DNA of 64,000 bases from Dactylosporangium roseum (GCF_025264685.1 NZ_CP073721.1:7953501-8017500), one strand, 5' to 3'. Shown: positions 52,381-61,989, numbered from the stretch's first letter. Numbers and translations are program-made. Notes: generated from the sequence alone by a model not told the origin.

Positions 52381-53891
52381 GAACGGCTGTCCGCGAACGG
52401 GGCCTGGGCCTCGATACGGGCGGTGTTCGCCTTGGCGCCGAGGCCGATGGCGTCGTAGTCCGAGCGGTTGACGGCCCGCAGGATCAGCGCCCAGATGACG
52501 CCGATGACCGCGACCGCGCCGTACGCGGCCGGGAAGGCCCAGACCGCGGCGTTCTCGGTGCCGGGCGCGAAGCCGAGCAGCCCGCCGAAGTTGTCGACCA
52601 CCAGCCAGATGATGTACCCGAGGGCGATCGTCGCCAGGATCGGCGCGAGGAGCCGCGACCAGGCGCCCTCACCGCGGGCGTCCTTGGCGAAGTAGAAGAT
52701 GACCGACAACGAGGTCGCCGTGACGAGGAACAGCACACCGACGCCGCCCGAGGTGCCCAGCCAGAAGAACAGGTTGAGCAGCGGGTCCCAGCCCTGCACC
52801 GCGAAGACCACGAGGACAGCGAGCGCGATGACGGTCTGGAACAGCGAGCCGGAGGCCGGCGCGCCGGAGCGGGCCCGGGTGCGGCCGAAGAACGCCGGGA
52901 GCACCCGCTCGCGGCCGAGCGCGAAGGCGTACCGCGCGGTCGTGTTGTGGTAGCTCAGCGCGGCGGCCGCGATGCTGGTGGTCAGCAGGATGAGGCCGGC
53001 GTCGGCGGCCCACGCGCCACCCTTCTCCGCGAGCGTCGGGAAGAACGGGCCGCCGCTGGCAGCCATCTCCTGCGCCGCCGGGACGGTCTTGTCCACGCCG
53101 ATGCTGGCCGCGGCGGCCCAACTGGTGATCGCGTAGGAGAACACCATGACGCCCAGGCCGAGGAACGTGGCGGCGGCGACGGTGCGGTTCTTGCTGCGGG
53201 CCTCCTCGGCGAAGACCGGTGCGGCCTCGAAGCCGACGAACGCGGTGACCGCGACGGCGAACGCCGGGCCGGCCGCGCCGCTCAGGGCGCCCCAGGTCCA
53301 CGGCTCGAAGCTGATCGAGCCGCCGTCCGGGTTGCTGAAGAAGATCACGTCGAAAATGGTCACGACGATGAGCTCGGCGCCGAGCAGGATCATGAGGACC
53401 TTGCTGTTGACGTCGACGCGCAGCAGGCCGAGCACCGCGACGACGAGCCACAGCGCCAGCGCCAGGATCCACCACTTGACGTCGACGTCGGCCTTCTCCG
53501 CGAGGATCAGCGAGGCGTAGAAGCCGAACGCGCCGTAGAGGCCGATCTGCAGCAGGTTGTAGGCCAGCAGCGCGACGAGGGCACCGGCGACGCCGAGCGG
53601 CCGGCCGAGGCCCTGCGAGATGTAGCTGTAGAACGCGCCGGCGTTGGTGATGTGCCGGGACATCGCGACGTAACCGAAGCTGAACACGGCCAGGACGACC
53701 GCGATGATCACGAACGCGAGGGGGAAGCCGGTGGTGCCGACCCAGCCCCACGCGCTGGACACCAGGGCGCCGACCACCATCAGGGGCGCGGCGGCCGTGA
53801 GAGCGAACATGATGACGGAAGGCACGCCCAGCCTGTCGCGGGCTAATGCCTGTGATACCACGCTAGGTCGCGAAGGCGCCGTAGCGGACAT
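52377..53891 (-). CDS. APC-superfamily amino acid/amine permease
   Basis: GGAGGACCG precedes ATG 53891. The 504-residue protein has about twelve to fourteen spans with APC marks: ALTAAAPLMVVGALVSSAWGWVGTTGFPLAF, a Gly-rich SRHITNAGAFYSYISQGLGRPLG in the first half, and FVGFEAAPVFAEEARSKNRTV. It imports an amino acid or amine across the cytoplasmic membrane. It is translationally coupled to the GNAT gene. Confidence 0.92.
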   Translation of the reverse strand: MSATAPSRPSVVSQALARDRLGVPSVIMFALTAAAPLMVVGALVSSAWGWVGTTGFPLAFVIIAVVLAVFSFGYVAMSRHITNAGAFYSYISQGLGRPLGVAGALVALLAYNLLQIGLYGAFGFYASLILAEKADVDVKWWILALALWLVVAVLGLLRVDVNSKVLMILLGAELIVVTIFDVIFFSNPDGGSISFEPWTWGALSGAAGPAFAVAVTAFVGFEAAPVFAEEARSKNRTVAAATFLGLGVMVFSYAITSWAAAASIGVDKTVPAAQEMAASGGPFFPTLAEKGGAWAADAGLILLTTSIAAAALSYHNTTARYAFALGRERVLPAFFGRTRARSGAPASGSLFQTVIALAVLVVFAVQGWDPLLNLFFWLGTSGGVGVLFLVTATSLSVIFYFAKDARGEGAWSRLLAPILATIALGYIIWLVVDNFGGLLGFAPGTENAAVWAFPAAYGAVAVIGVIWALILRAVNRSDYDAIGLGAKANTARIEAQAPFADSRS

Positions 53892-53943
53892 CGGTCCTCC
53901 AGGGGTTGAGGGGGAAGGGGAGAGGGAAGTCCGAGTCGCGCCG

Positions 53944-54570
53944 TCACCCGCGCTGCGAGAGCACCGCGTCGCCGACCGCCGACTCGACCTCGAGGATGAG
54001 GTCGCGCAAGGGCGGCGGCAGGGCGGCGATCGCCTGTTGAAGTCTTCTGATGCCGGCCTGGTCGGTGTCCCAGAGGACGTGACCGGTGAGCCCGGTCGCC
54101 TCGGCCAGGCCGGCGAGTGTGGTGTCGGCGACCCGCATCGGCTCCGCGCCGGTGAGCAGGCGGCGGAGCCGCACCACACGACCGGCGGGGAGGTTGATGT
54201 CGGTCGATACCCACCGGGTCGTGCTGCGCAACAGCCGCCGGACCGTGGTCTGCTCGACCAGCCCGACACGCGCGAGGCGCTGCCCGACCGCGTCGACCGC
54301 CGTCTGGCCCAGGAACAGCAGCCAGGTGCGCACCTCGCGGTGCTGCGTCTCGGCGATCATCGTGGCCAGGTTGGTGTGCGCGAGCGGGTCGGACGGTGGT
54401 TCGCGGCTGATCACCCGCAGTCGCGGGCCCTCGCAGACGATCCTCTGCTCGAGCACCAGCTCACCGAGCATGGCGCCGGCCAGCCCGAGCTCGACCGCGC
54501 GCTGCGACAGGCGGGACTTGCCGTCCCGGTCGTCGTGCGCGATCAGGAAGAAGTCATCGGCAAGCAGCAT
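53944..54570 (-). CDS. GPP34 (GOLPH3/Vps74-like) family protein
   Basis: The chosen ATG at 54570 gives MLLADDFFLIAHDDRDGKSRLSQRAVELGLAGAMLGELVLEQRIV, the standard opening of bacterial GPP34 proteins. The 208-residue length is typical. Eukaryotic relatives bind phosphatidylinositol-4-phosphate at the Golgi. Actinobacterial copies are abundant but their role is unsettled, possibly membrane association. It ends 53 bp before the permease start on the same strand. Confidence 0.88.
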   Translation of the reverse strand: MLLADDFFLIAHDDRDGKSRLSQRAVELGLAGAMLGELVLEQRIVCEGPRLRVISREPPSDPLAHTNLATMIAETQHREVRTWLLFLGQTAVDAVGQRLARVGLVEQTTVRRLLRSTTRWVSTDINLPAGRVVRLRRLLTGAEPMRVADTTLAGLAEATGLTGHVLWDTDQAGIRRLQQAIAALPPPLRDLILEVESAVGDAVLSQRG

Positions 54571-55134
54571 CCGCCAGCACTCCCGCGCCGTCCCGGAAGG
54601 CGCGCAGGGCACGCCGCGCCGTTGAACCCACCCAGGCGCGCACCGTCACCGCACTTCCGTCTCGTCGTGCGACCCCCTCGGGCCGCACGCTTCCCGGGGC
54701 CTTCCCGCACGGCCCGAGGTTCCGCCGATTTCCTGAACCCTTCAAGTTCGGTCCCGAAAGATCTCGGGACCCAACGCGAAAGCATGCACCGCGCGTTAGC
54801 GTCTTCGCAACTCCGCAAATAAAGGTTTGTGTTAACAAGGACCAACAAAGTGGTATTGACGGTAGCCGCGCGAATCGCGAGCTACTGAGCGTCACGGGTG
54901 AGATTTCGCTGCCAGCGGTACTTTCCGTGACATGCGAGCAAGCATATGTGACATGTTGTCGGTCCTTAGACGACAGCGGATCGCATCGATCTCGGCGCCA
55001 CCCTCTCGGCGCCACCAGTGCGGATGCAGATCTACGATCGTCGTGCGATGCTCCATGAGATTCCGCGAAATGGCCGGGTTGCTTTCGACTCGACATGACG
55101 CGTGGTGACGTCGAGCTATCGCGAACAAGATTCA
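54571..55134. other. 564-bp gene-free region with AT-rich promoter-like segment
   Basis: The stretch 54820-54860 (AATAAAGG, GTTAACAAGG, CCAACAAAG) is strikingly AT-rich for this genome and sits upstream of the GPP34 gene, so it probably contains its promoter. Short frames in the region are Arg/Ser/His-rich without motifs. I see no gene. Confidence 0.5.
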
Positions 55135-55168
55135 CCATGGCTACCGCCCGTACGGACCGTAGCCATGG
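55135..55168. terminator. Hairpin downstream of dsbA-like gene
   Basis: CCATGGCTAC and GTAGCCATGG form a 10-bp stem with a 14-base loop that can pair further. It lies 19 bases past the stop of the minus-strand thioredoxin-fold gene. Confidence 0.75.
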
Positions 55169-55186
55169 GCCGCCCGGCGGTGAACG

Positions 55187-55762
55187 CTACGCGACGGACG
55201 GCCCGCTCGCCGCCTCCGCGGCCTCGTCGACGGCCTCCAGCAGCTCCTCCAGCGAGTAGCCGCCGTCGTGCCGGACGCCGTTGATGTAGAACGTCGGGGT
55301 GCCGTTGACTCCGCTGCGCACGCCGCCGACGAAGTCCCGGCGGACCCGGTCGAGGTGCAGATGGGCGCCGACCTCGTCGGCGATCTCGTCGGACGGAAGG
55401 TCGAGTTGCTCCACGCCGACCATCAACTGCCGGGGGTTGATGGCACGCTGGTGCTCGAACAGCCAGTCGTGCATCGGCCAGTACTTGCCGCGCGCACCGG
55501 CCGCCTCGGACACCTCGGCCGCGAGCTCCGCGTACGGATGGACGTTCGTCAGCGGAAAGTGCCGGAACGTGAAGCGCACCGCGTCCTGGCGCAGCCGCAG
55601 CAGGTCCCGCACGATGGGATGCGCCATGCCGCAGTACGGGCACTGGAAGTCGCCGTACTCGACCAGCGACACGGGTGCCGTCTCCGGGCCGATCGTGTGG
55701 TCCTCGGGGCCGACGGGCACCACCAGTCGAGCCAGGGTGACCTGGAACGGAGTGGTTGTCAT
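55187..55762 (-). CDS. DsbA-family thiol-disulfide oxidoreductase
   Basis: The 191-residue protein has the thioredoxin-fold active site CPYC in LVEYGDFQCPYCGMAHPIVRDLL, a helical insert and the cis-proline region GVNGTPTFYINGVRHDGGY. There is no signal peptide, so it is the cytoplasmic DsbA/FrnE-like type. Its ATG overlaps the peroxiredoxin stop; the pair probably acts together on thiols under oxidative stress. Confidence 0.92.
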   Translation of the reverse strand: MTTTPFQVTLARLVVPVGPEDHTIGPETAPVSLVEYGDFQCPYCGMAHPIVRDLLRLRQDAVRFTFRHFPLTNVHPYAELAAEVSEAAGARGKYWPMHDWLFEHQRAINPRQLMVGVEQLDLPSDEIADEVGAHLHLDRVRRDFVGGVRSGVNGTPTFYINGVRHDGGYSLEELLEAVDEAAEAASGPSVA

Positions 55763-56250
55763 AGCACTGGCCGCCTTCCGCTGTCGAGCCCCTCGAGGGC
55801 GTTGAGGATCCCGTCGGCGCCAGGGTTCACCCCCGGCGGGGAGACCTGACTCCAGACCACCACGCCGTCGGCGTCCAGCACGAACAACGCACGCTCACAC
55901 GTCCCGGTGGATTCGTCGTAGACGCCGTAGTCGCGAGCGACGGCCCCCTTCGGCTCGAAGTCGGCGAGCAGCGGGAAGCGGATGCCTCGATCCTCCGCGA
56001 AGGCCTTGTGCGACCACACGCTGTCGACGGAGATGCCCAGCACGCCGGCGTTGTAGCGCTCGAACTCGGGCATGACGGCCGAATAGAGCGCCATCTGATC
56101 GCTGCAGACCGGGCTCCAGTCCGCCGGGTAGAAGGCGAGGACCGCGGGGCGCCCGCGAAACTGCGTGGTGCCGACCGTGTGGGCGTCCGGACCGGCCGGC
56201 AGCTCGAAATCGGGCGCGTGCTGCCCAGGCTGAGGAAATGGACCGCTCAT
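55759..56250 (-). CDS. Peroxiredoxin (AhpC/TSA, Bcp-like)
   Basis: The 163-residue protein reads QPGQHAPDFELPAGPDAHTVGTTQFRGRPAVLAFYPADWSPVCSDQ, with the peroxidatic Cys in the form SPVCSDQ rather than the common TxxC with T three before. It continues GILGISVD-like VLGISVDSVWSHKAFAEDRGIRFPLLADF. A further Cys in TGTCERALFVLD could resolve. It reduces peroxides, probably with the coupled DsbA-like protein as partner. Confidence 0.92.
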   Translation of the reverse strand: MSGPFPQPGQHAPDFELPAGPDAHTVGTTQFRGRPAVLAFYPADWSPVCSDQMALYSAVMPEFERYNAGVLGISVDSVWSHKAFAEDRGIRFPLLADFEPKGAVARDYGVYDESTGTCERALFVLDADGVVVWSQVSPPGVNPGADGILNALEGLDSGRRPVL

Positions 56251-56311
56251 GCCTTAACGGTTCGCCGCCCCTGAGCGGGCGTGTTCACCCGGATCGGGTG
56301 TCCTTACCGGG

Positions 56312-56761
56312 TCAGACCGAGGTCACCGTCTGCGGGGTCAGCGGGCTGCCGGTGCACACGGTGCGGGCCTCGGGATGGGGCACACCCACGACCTTGACCT
56401 GCTGGCCGTCGCGTAGCTTCGCCGCGTCGGGGCCGAGCAGCGTCCAGGTCACCGAGTCGGTCACGAGGTTGACGCACTGCCCCTCCACCCGGATCCTTCC
56501 CTGCGCCGTGACCTGTGGGAAGTCGTCGGTCGGCGGCTCCGGATCCGTGGTCTTCGGCAGGCCGGACGGCAGGCTGACGGTGGGCAGCGGCCGCACGCTG
56601 CGCGGCGAGGCGGCTGGCGTGCCGGCGGAGGCCGGGGCGGACGCGGCGGCCGTCCCCGAGGCCGAGGCCGCCGGTGCGGCGGTGTCGGCGCCGCCGGAGG
56701 AGCGGGCGGCGCAGCCGGCGAGAACCGCCGTGGCGGCGAGGAGGAGGCCCAGTGTTCTCAT
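56312..56761 (-). CDS. Lipoprotein with DUF5818-like C-terminal domain
   Basis: From ATG 56761 (a GTG at 56767 is also possible after GGAGGAGG) the protein is 149 residues. The signal sequence MRTLGLLLAATAVLAGC has a lipobox with Cys17. An Ala/Ser/Pro-rich linker follows. The small beta domain (VTAQGRIRVEGQCVNLVTDSVTWTLLGPDAAKLRDGQQVKVVGVPHPEA) resembles OB-fold DUF5818 proteins. It is exported to the outer face of the membrane. Function unknown. It follows the M6 protease on the other side without coupling. Confidence 0.8.
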   Translation of the reverse strand: MRTLGLLLAATAVLAGCAARSSGGADTAAPAASASGTAAASAPASAGTPAASPRSVRPLPTVSLPSGLPKTTDPEPPTDDFPQVTAQGRIRVEGQCVNLVTDSVTWTLLGPDAAKLRDGQQVKVVGVPHPEARTVCTGSPLTPQTVTSV

Positions 56762-56825
56762 GCCCACTTGGACCTCCTCCTGCCGTGCACGGTTCCGTTC
56801 GACCCTCAACGGGTCGGGCGAACGG

Positions 56826-59192
56826 TCAGGCCTTGACCAGGATGGTCATGGACGTGCCGTTCTCGAAGAGCGTGAAGATCTTCACGCCGTTGTTCGGGAC
56901 CTTGACGCCGTAGTAGACGTTGTTGGCCGGAACCTCGCGGTAGTAGCTCTTGCTGTCGTCGAACAGCGGGTTGCCCCACTGGCCGCCGAGCGTGCTCGAC
57001 GCGTTGTTCGCCCCGTAGTGCAGGGTGAACTTGTCCGTCTTCCGCATGGAGAACGGTGCGTCGAACCCCTGGATCCGCGGGCGCCACGGCGTGCCGTCGC
57101 CCTTCAGCATCAGGTCCGGGTGCGAGTCGACCGGCAGGATCATGCCCTCGCCGTGGTGCTGGCTCGTGTTGTTGTCCCGGTACGAGGTGTCCCAGTACGT
57201 GACCAGCAGGCCGGTCTGGTACGGGAAGTGCTCGACGTAGTCCGGCCGGTCCGCGAAGCCGAAGTTGTACGGGCCGGTCTTCATGTACTTGTCGAACGAC
57301 TCGTACGTGCGGTGCGAGGCGATGAGGTAGTTGTCGTACTCGGTGGTGAAGCTGTTGCCGATGGCGCTGAAGCCGACCGCGGTCCAGCCGTTGGCGCCCG
57401 ACTCGGCACCGTCGGCGAAGATCGTGGTCGCGCCGTTGGTCACCTTGATGTCGTCGGCGAAGAAGCCCTGGCCCCCCGTGTTGGTGTCGGTGGAGTACCG
57501 GAACCGCAGGCCGACCGTCTTGCCCGCGAAGGCGGACAGGTCGAAGGTGGCCGGAACCCAGCCGGAGCTCGTGCCCTTGACGCCGGCGCCGCCGTCGGAC
57601 TCGGGCCCGTTGGTGATCGAACCCTTGACCGGCTTGAACCCGGTGCCGTCGTCGACCTCCACGTAGGCGTAGTCACACGGGTCGGAGCCGCAGTCCTCGA
57701 TGTCCCACGACGCCTGGAAGCTCAGCGCCGAGGTGCCGGCGGGCAGCGTCACCGTGCGGGTCAGCGTGTTGCTCAGGTTGTTGCCCGCACCGCTCCACCA
57801 CGACTTGCTTCCCTCCGGCGGGACCGGCAGGTTGGTGACGACCCGCTTCTTCGGCAGGTTCACGATGACGGCCTGTGACTTCTTGCTGTTGTACTCGTGC
57901 GGTCCGAGGTCGACGAGCTTGGTTTCGCCTGCGTTGACCGCCTTGTAGTCCAGCCAGCCGAGCTGGAGCTTGTCCCATGCGCCGAGGTCGGCGGCGCGGG
58001 CCGCAATGCCGTTGTCGCTGGGCAGGCTGACCCGGCTCTGGCCCATGATGGTCCACCAGTTCACCGGGTTCTCGGCGTTGCCGCCGGCGCCCGTGGTGTC
58101 GTAGTGGTCCGGCAGGCCGAGGTCGTGGCCGTACTCGTGCGCGAAGACGCTCAGGCCGCCGTTCTCCGGCTGGATCGTGTAGTCACGCACCCACAGGCCG
58201 GTGGCGCCGACCTGCGTGCCACCGAACTTGTTGAAGTCGGGGCCGGAGGTGGTGTTCTGGAACGCGGCCCAGCGGTGGCTCCAGATCGCGTCCTCGCCCT
58301 GGTACGGGTCGCCGTCGGCCTGGTCGCCGCCGGAGTGGACGATCTGGAAGTGGTCGATGTAGCCGTCGGGCTCGTTGAAGTCGCCGTCGTGGTCGTAGTC
58401 GTACCGGTCCCACGTGTCGTACGAGGCGAGCGCGGCCTTGATCTCGGCGTCGGTCTTGCCCTGGGCGTGCTGCCCGTCGACCCACGCGTTGACGGCGTCC
58501 TGGACGAGGTACCAGACGTTGCTGCAGTTGTTGGAGGCGCACGGGTAGCCGTTGGAGCGACCGTAGCGGGCCTCGTTGTACGGGACCTTCACCCAGTCGG
58601 TGACCGTGCCCTCGACGCTGTAGCGGCCCGAGGACTGCTTCTCGTAGTAGGTCTTGAGCGACTCCGCGCCGTTGCCGGTCGCGAAGTACATGTTCTCGAA
58701 GTACTGCTTGCTGAAGTCCTGCTGCCAGATCGTCGAGTTGTCCACGGCACGGTTCGGCGCCGGGATCTCGTTGTGCAGCGGGCCGTCGAAGCGGACCGGA
58801 CCCTCGAAGTTCGGGCTGGTGTCCTGGTCCGGGTAGCTCGGGTGCCGCTGATTGCCGAACTCGGCGAGCACGACGAAGATCTTGTCCGTCTTCTCGCGGC
58901 TCAGCTCGACGTACTTGTCGACGTGACCCCTGCGCTTGTCGCCGATCTTGACGACCGTGCTCGCTCCACGCTTCTCCGTAGCCGCCTGGCCCGACAGCAC
59001 CTTGGACAACGCGACCTCACGAGCCTCGCGCCGCTTCTCCTCAGCCGGGTTGGGCAACTCGTCGGAGGGTGCCGCGGTGTCGAAGGACGGTGGCTGCTTG
59101 GCCGGGACGGCATGTGCCGCGCCTCCGCCGACGAACACCCCCATCCCCGACGCAAGCGTGAGACTCAGCAGTCCCACGGTCAATTTACGCAC
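56826..59192 (-). CDS. Secreted immune-inhibitor-A-like M6 metalloprotease
   Basis: GGGAGGAA precedes the GTG at 59192. The 788-residue precursor has a signal peptide (KLTVGLLSLTLASGMGVFVGGGAAHA) and a propeptide. In the M6 catalytic domain HEYGHDLGLPDHYD provides the zinc site (His352, Glu353, His356, then Asp). C-terminal beta domains (SFQASWDIEDCGSDPCDYAYVEVDDGTGF; TVGLRFRYSTDTNTGGQGFFADDIKV) match immune inhibitor A. It degrades proteins outside the cell. Its large size and full domain set indicate a functional enzyme. Confidence 0.94.
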   Translation of the reverse strand: MRKLTVGLLSLTLASGMGVFVGGGAAHAVPAKQPPSFDTAAPSDELPNPAEEKRREAREVALSKVLSGQAATEKRGASTVVKIGDKRRGHVDKYVELSREKTDKIFVVLAEFGNQRHPSYPDQDTSPNFEGPVRFDGPLHNEIPAPNRAVDNSTIWQQDFSKQYFENMYFATGNGAESLKTYYEKQSSGRYSVEGTVTDWVKVPYNEARYGRSNGYPCASNNCSNVWYLVQDAVNAWVDGQHAQGKTDAEIKAALASYDTWDRYDYDHDGDFNEPDGYIDHFQIVHSGGDQADGDPYQGEDAIWSHRWAAFQNTTSGPDFNKFGGTQVGATGLWVRDYTIQPENGGLSVFAHEYGHDLGLPDHYDTTGAGGNAENPVNWWTIMGQSRVSLPSDNGIAARAADLGAWDKLQLGWLDYKAVNAGETKLVDLGPHEYNSKKSQAVIVNLPKKRVVTNLPVPPEGSKSWWSGAGNNLSNTLTRTVTLPAGTSALSFQASWDIEDCGSDPCDYAYVEVDDGTGFKPVKGSITNGPESDGGAGVKGTSSGWVPATFDLSAFAGKTVGLRFRYSTDTNTGGQGFFADDIKVTNGATTIFADGAESGANGWTAVGFSAIGNSFTTEYDNYLIASHRTYESFDKYMKTGPYNFGFADRPDYVEHFPYQTGLLVTYWDTSYRDNNTSQHHGEGMILPVDSHPDLMLKGDGTPWRPRIQGFDAPFSMRKTDKFTLHYGANNASSTLGGQWGNPLFDDSKSYYREVPANNVYYGVKVPNNGVKIFTLFENGTSMTILVKA

Positions 59193-59344
59193 AGGTTCCT
59201 CCCTGGTGGGGCATGTAAGCACCAAGGCACTATGTCGATGCCTCGATGCACCTGTCGCGAGAGATTAGGGGCTGTGCGCACCCATTGAAGATCCACTTCG
59301 GGGTATATGCATAGTTGCAAGGGTCAAAGCAAGGGTGACCCCGC

Positions 59345-60001
59345 CTATTGAGCACGATCTCTCAACTCGGAGAGATCGCGAACGATCACGTACAGGCGTC
59401 CGGTCTGGATCAAGCCCTCTTCACGGAGCGTGCGCAGCGCCTTGGTCACCGCCTCGCGCGAGGCCCCGGTCCAGCCGGCCAGTTCGTCCTGGGACAGCGG
59501 CAGGTTGATCCGCAGCCCGTCGCCGGTCTGTTCACCGAAGCGCTCCGCCAGCTCGACCAGCCGGGCGGCCACCCGTCCGGTGGTGTCGTACGCGCCGAAC
59601 TCGATGCGCTTGCGGTCGGCGTCCCGCAGCCGGCGGGCCAGCTCCCGCATGAGGAGGAACGAGACGCGGGCGTGGCCCAGGAGGTACCGCTCGAAATCAG
59701 GCGACGGCACAGACAGGGCGGTGACGGGTTCGAGCGCGGTGACGGTCGCCGAACGGGGACCGCCGTCGATCGCGGACAGCTCCCCGAGCAGCGCGCCCGG
59801 GCCGCGGACGGCGAGCACGACCTCGGTGCCGGAGGCGGTGTCCGAGGAGACCTTCGCCCGGCCGGAACGCACCACGACCACCGAGTCGGACCGGCTGCCC
59901 TCGCGGTAGATGACCGCGCCGCGCTTCCACTGCTTGCGGTGCCCGGCCGCCTCCAGGGCAGCCTGCTCGTCAGGGAGCAGAAGATCGAAGAACTCGGTCA
60001 C
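59345..60001 (-). CDS. Crp/Fnr-family transcriptional regulator
   Basis: The GTG at 60001 after GGAGGGCGG gives VTEFFDLLLPDEQAALEAAGH, the normal Crp opening. An ATG at 60085, overlapping the cyclase stop, would add 28 low-complexity residues. The 218-residue protein has a cyclic-nucleotide-binding fold (YREGSRSDSVVVVRSGRAKVS, GPGALLGELSAIDGGPRSATVTAL) and a C-terminal HTH (LPLSQDELAGWTGASREAVTKALRTLREEGLIQT). The PGALLGELSA/PRSATV phosphate-binding cassette resembles true Crp proteins. It follows the nucleotide cyclase gene, which suggests a local cAMP circuit. Confidence 0.92.
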   Translation of the reverse strand: MTEFFDLLLPDEQAALEAAGHRKQWKRGAVIYREGSRSDSVVVVRSGRAKVSSDTASGTEVVLAVRGPGALLGELSAIDGGPRSATVTALEPVTALSVPSPDFERYLLGHARVSFLLMRELARRLRDADRKRIEFGAYDTTGRVAARLVELAERFGEQTGDGLRINLPLSQDELAGWTGASREAVTKALRTLREEGLIQTGRLYVIVRDLSELRDRAQ

Positions 60002-60081
60002 CCGCCCTCCGCTTCGCTCCGGCCGGGCAACCTCCGCCCTGCGCCCCCGGTGACCGGCCTCTCCGCTTCGCTCCGAACCGG

Positions 60082-61989
60082 TCACGACAAAGCCTCCACC
60101 GCGTACGCCCGGACTGTCTGCCGGCGACCTTTCACTTCCAGGTCGCCCAGGAAGGCCGCGCGGGCCCGGCCGGCGACGGCGTCGAAGGTGGTGCCGCCGA
60201 TCACGACCTGGCCCGGCTCGGCGATGGTCTGCAGCCGGGCCGCCACGTTGACCGCGTCACCCATCGCGTTGAACCCGCGCAGCAGCTCGCTGCCGATGTT
60301 GCCGACCAGCGCCGGTCCGGTGTTGGCGCCGACCCGGAACCGCGGCCAGTCCGGCCGGCCCTCGGCGATCTCCCGGACCGCGGCCTGCATCTCCAGCGCG
60401 GCGCGCACCGCCCGCAGCTCGTGGTCGGCCTGCCGGGCCGGTGCGTTGAACAGCGCCAGCAGCGCGTCGCCGACGAACTGTACGATCGTGCCGCCGTTGT
60501 CGAGGATGCACGGCACGGCGACGCCGTGGTACCGGTTCAGCATCTCGACGATGTCACCCGGCGCATGCGCCTCGGAGAACGTGGTGAACCCGCGCAGGTC
60601 GGCGAAGAGCGCGGTCACGTCGACGAGCTGACCGCCGAGCGCGGCCTGGTCGGGATCGGCGAGCAGCGCGGCCGCGACGTCCGGCGACATGTACTGGCGG
60701 AAGAGCGTCGATAGCTGCCCGTACAGCCGGGCGTTCTCGAGGCCGATCGACAACTGGTTGGCGAGGGTGGCCCGCAGCTCCGCCCGGCCGCCGGACGGGA
60801 TCCGCACGGCGCCGGCGACCTGCCCCTTGACCGTGAGCGGAAGGGTGTCCTCGCCCCGCAGATCGAGGCGCCCGTCGGAGATCAGCCCGATCTCGACGGG
60901 TCCGAACGAGGGCGCGACGGCCGCCGCCGCCGCCCGCAGGAACTCGTGCTCCCCCGCGCCGACCCTGGCCTGCTCCCCCACGGTCACCAGCGCGCCGAGC
61001 CGGCCGGACAGGTCCCGCTCGGCGAGCAGCGCCGCGGCCGCCCGGTCCAGGACCGCGGCCTGCTTCTCGGTCAGCCCGAAGCGCTCCGCCATCCGCGCGG
61101 CCAGCCGCTCCGGCCGCTCGCCCCGCTCCGACTCCTGCAGCGCGGTGACGAGTTCCTCGAGCGCCGCCTCGTACCGCGCCCGGACCCGCCGGGTCGTCTC
61201 GGCGACCGCGATGCCGTCGAAGAGCCCGGCGGCGGTGCCTTCCCTGCGGTACTGCACGTAGGCCGAGTAGCCGACGAAGAGGAAGGCGGCGGTCAGGATC
61301 AGGTGCCACTCCCACCAGGACATTCGCCATTTGTCGGCCAGCGTCACGGCGACCATCGCCTCGGCGAGCAGGACGAACGCCGTCACGACCGAGATCAGCA
61401 CCGCGCTCGGCGCGCGCCGGTGGAGCAGGTAGAAGCGCACCGCCGCGACGACGTACAGCACCACGGCCGCCAGCGCCGGCCACACCATCACGCCCTCGAC
61501 CTCGCGGACCTGCGTCTGACGGCTCAACGGCGGCAGGTCCAGCAGCGAGACGGTCATCCAGGCGAAGAGGATCAGCGCCAGCGCGACCCGCAGGCCCGAC
61601 TGCCAGCGCGGGATGCCCGCGGGGAGTCGCAATGACGACAGTACGGCCAGCGCCGCTCCGATGATCAGACCCACCGCCATGGCGGTGTCGAACCCGGCGT
61701 TGGGGTGGCCGATCAGGACGCCGGGGGTGGCGATCGCGTGCGCGAAGAGGAACCCCGCCGCGGCGAGGAAGACCAGGGAGACCAGGAACAGCCGGCCGTC
61801 CGAGCGGTTGTGCGCCGCGATGCTCATCGCCACGCCGATCGCGACGTTGACGGCCGCCACGGCGAGCACCAGCCAGAAGTGGGCCTGATGGTGCTGCCAG
61901 ATGACATCGGCGTCGGGCACCGTCAGCAACAACCAGAGTCCGGCGATCGGCAGCGCGAGATGCGCGGCCCAGACGACGACGCGAGGCAT
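60082..61989 (-). CDS. Membrane-bound class III adenylate/guanylate cyclase
   Basis: I use ATG 61989 (MPRVVVWAAHLALP); a GTG at 62001 adds four residues. The 635-residue protein has about eight spans (to residue 240), a coiled linker, a GAF-like domain (about 300-420) and a class III cyclase domain. The metal Asp lies in ALFADLRGFTTFSE, then GGTIVQFVGDALLALFNAP, RVGANTGPALVGNIG and NAMGDAVNVAARL. It makes cAMP (or cGMP) in response to a membrane or GAF signal. The Crp-like gene lies immediately downstream. Confidence 0.92.
   Translation of the reverse strand: MPRVVVWAAHLALPIAGLWLLLTVPDADVIWQHHQAHFWLVLAVAAVNVAIGVAMSIAAHNRSDGRLFLVSLVFLAAAGFLFAHAIATPGVLIGHPNAGFDTAMAVGLIIGAALAVLSSLRLPAGIPRWQSGLRVALALILFAWMTVSLLDLPPLSRQTQVREVEGVMVWPALAAVVLYVVAAVRFYLLHRRAPSAVLISVVTAFVLLAEAMVAVTLADKWRMSWWEWHLILTAAFLFVGYSAYVQYRREGTAAGLFDGIAVAETTRRVRARYEAALEELVTALQESERGERPERLAARMAERFGLTEKQAAVLDRAAAALLAERDLSGRLGALVTVGEQARVGAGEHEFLRAAAAAVAPSFGPVEIGLISDGRLDLRGEDTLPLTVKGQVAGAVRIPSGGRAELRATLANQLSIGLENARLYGQLSTLFRQYMSPDVAAALLADPDQAALGGQLVDVTALFADLRGFTTFSEAHAPGDIVEMLNRYHGVAVPCILDNGGTIVQFVGDALLALFNAPARQADHELRAVRAALEMQAAVREIAEGRPDWPRFRVGANTGPALVGNIGSELLRGFNAMGDAVNVAARLQTIAEPGQVVIGGTTFDAVAGRARAAFLGDLEVKGRRQTVRAYAVEALS

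Noticed and set aside
56238..59288. Two long plus-strand frames opposite the M6 protease
   Set aside because: Val/Arg/Ala-rich and motif-free, created by codon bias of the protease gene.
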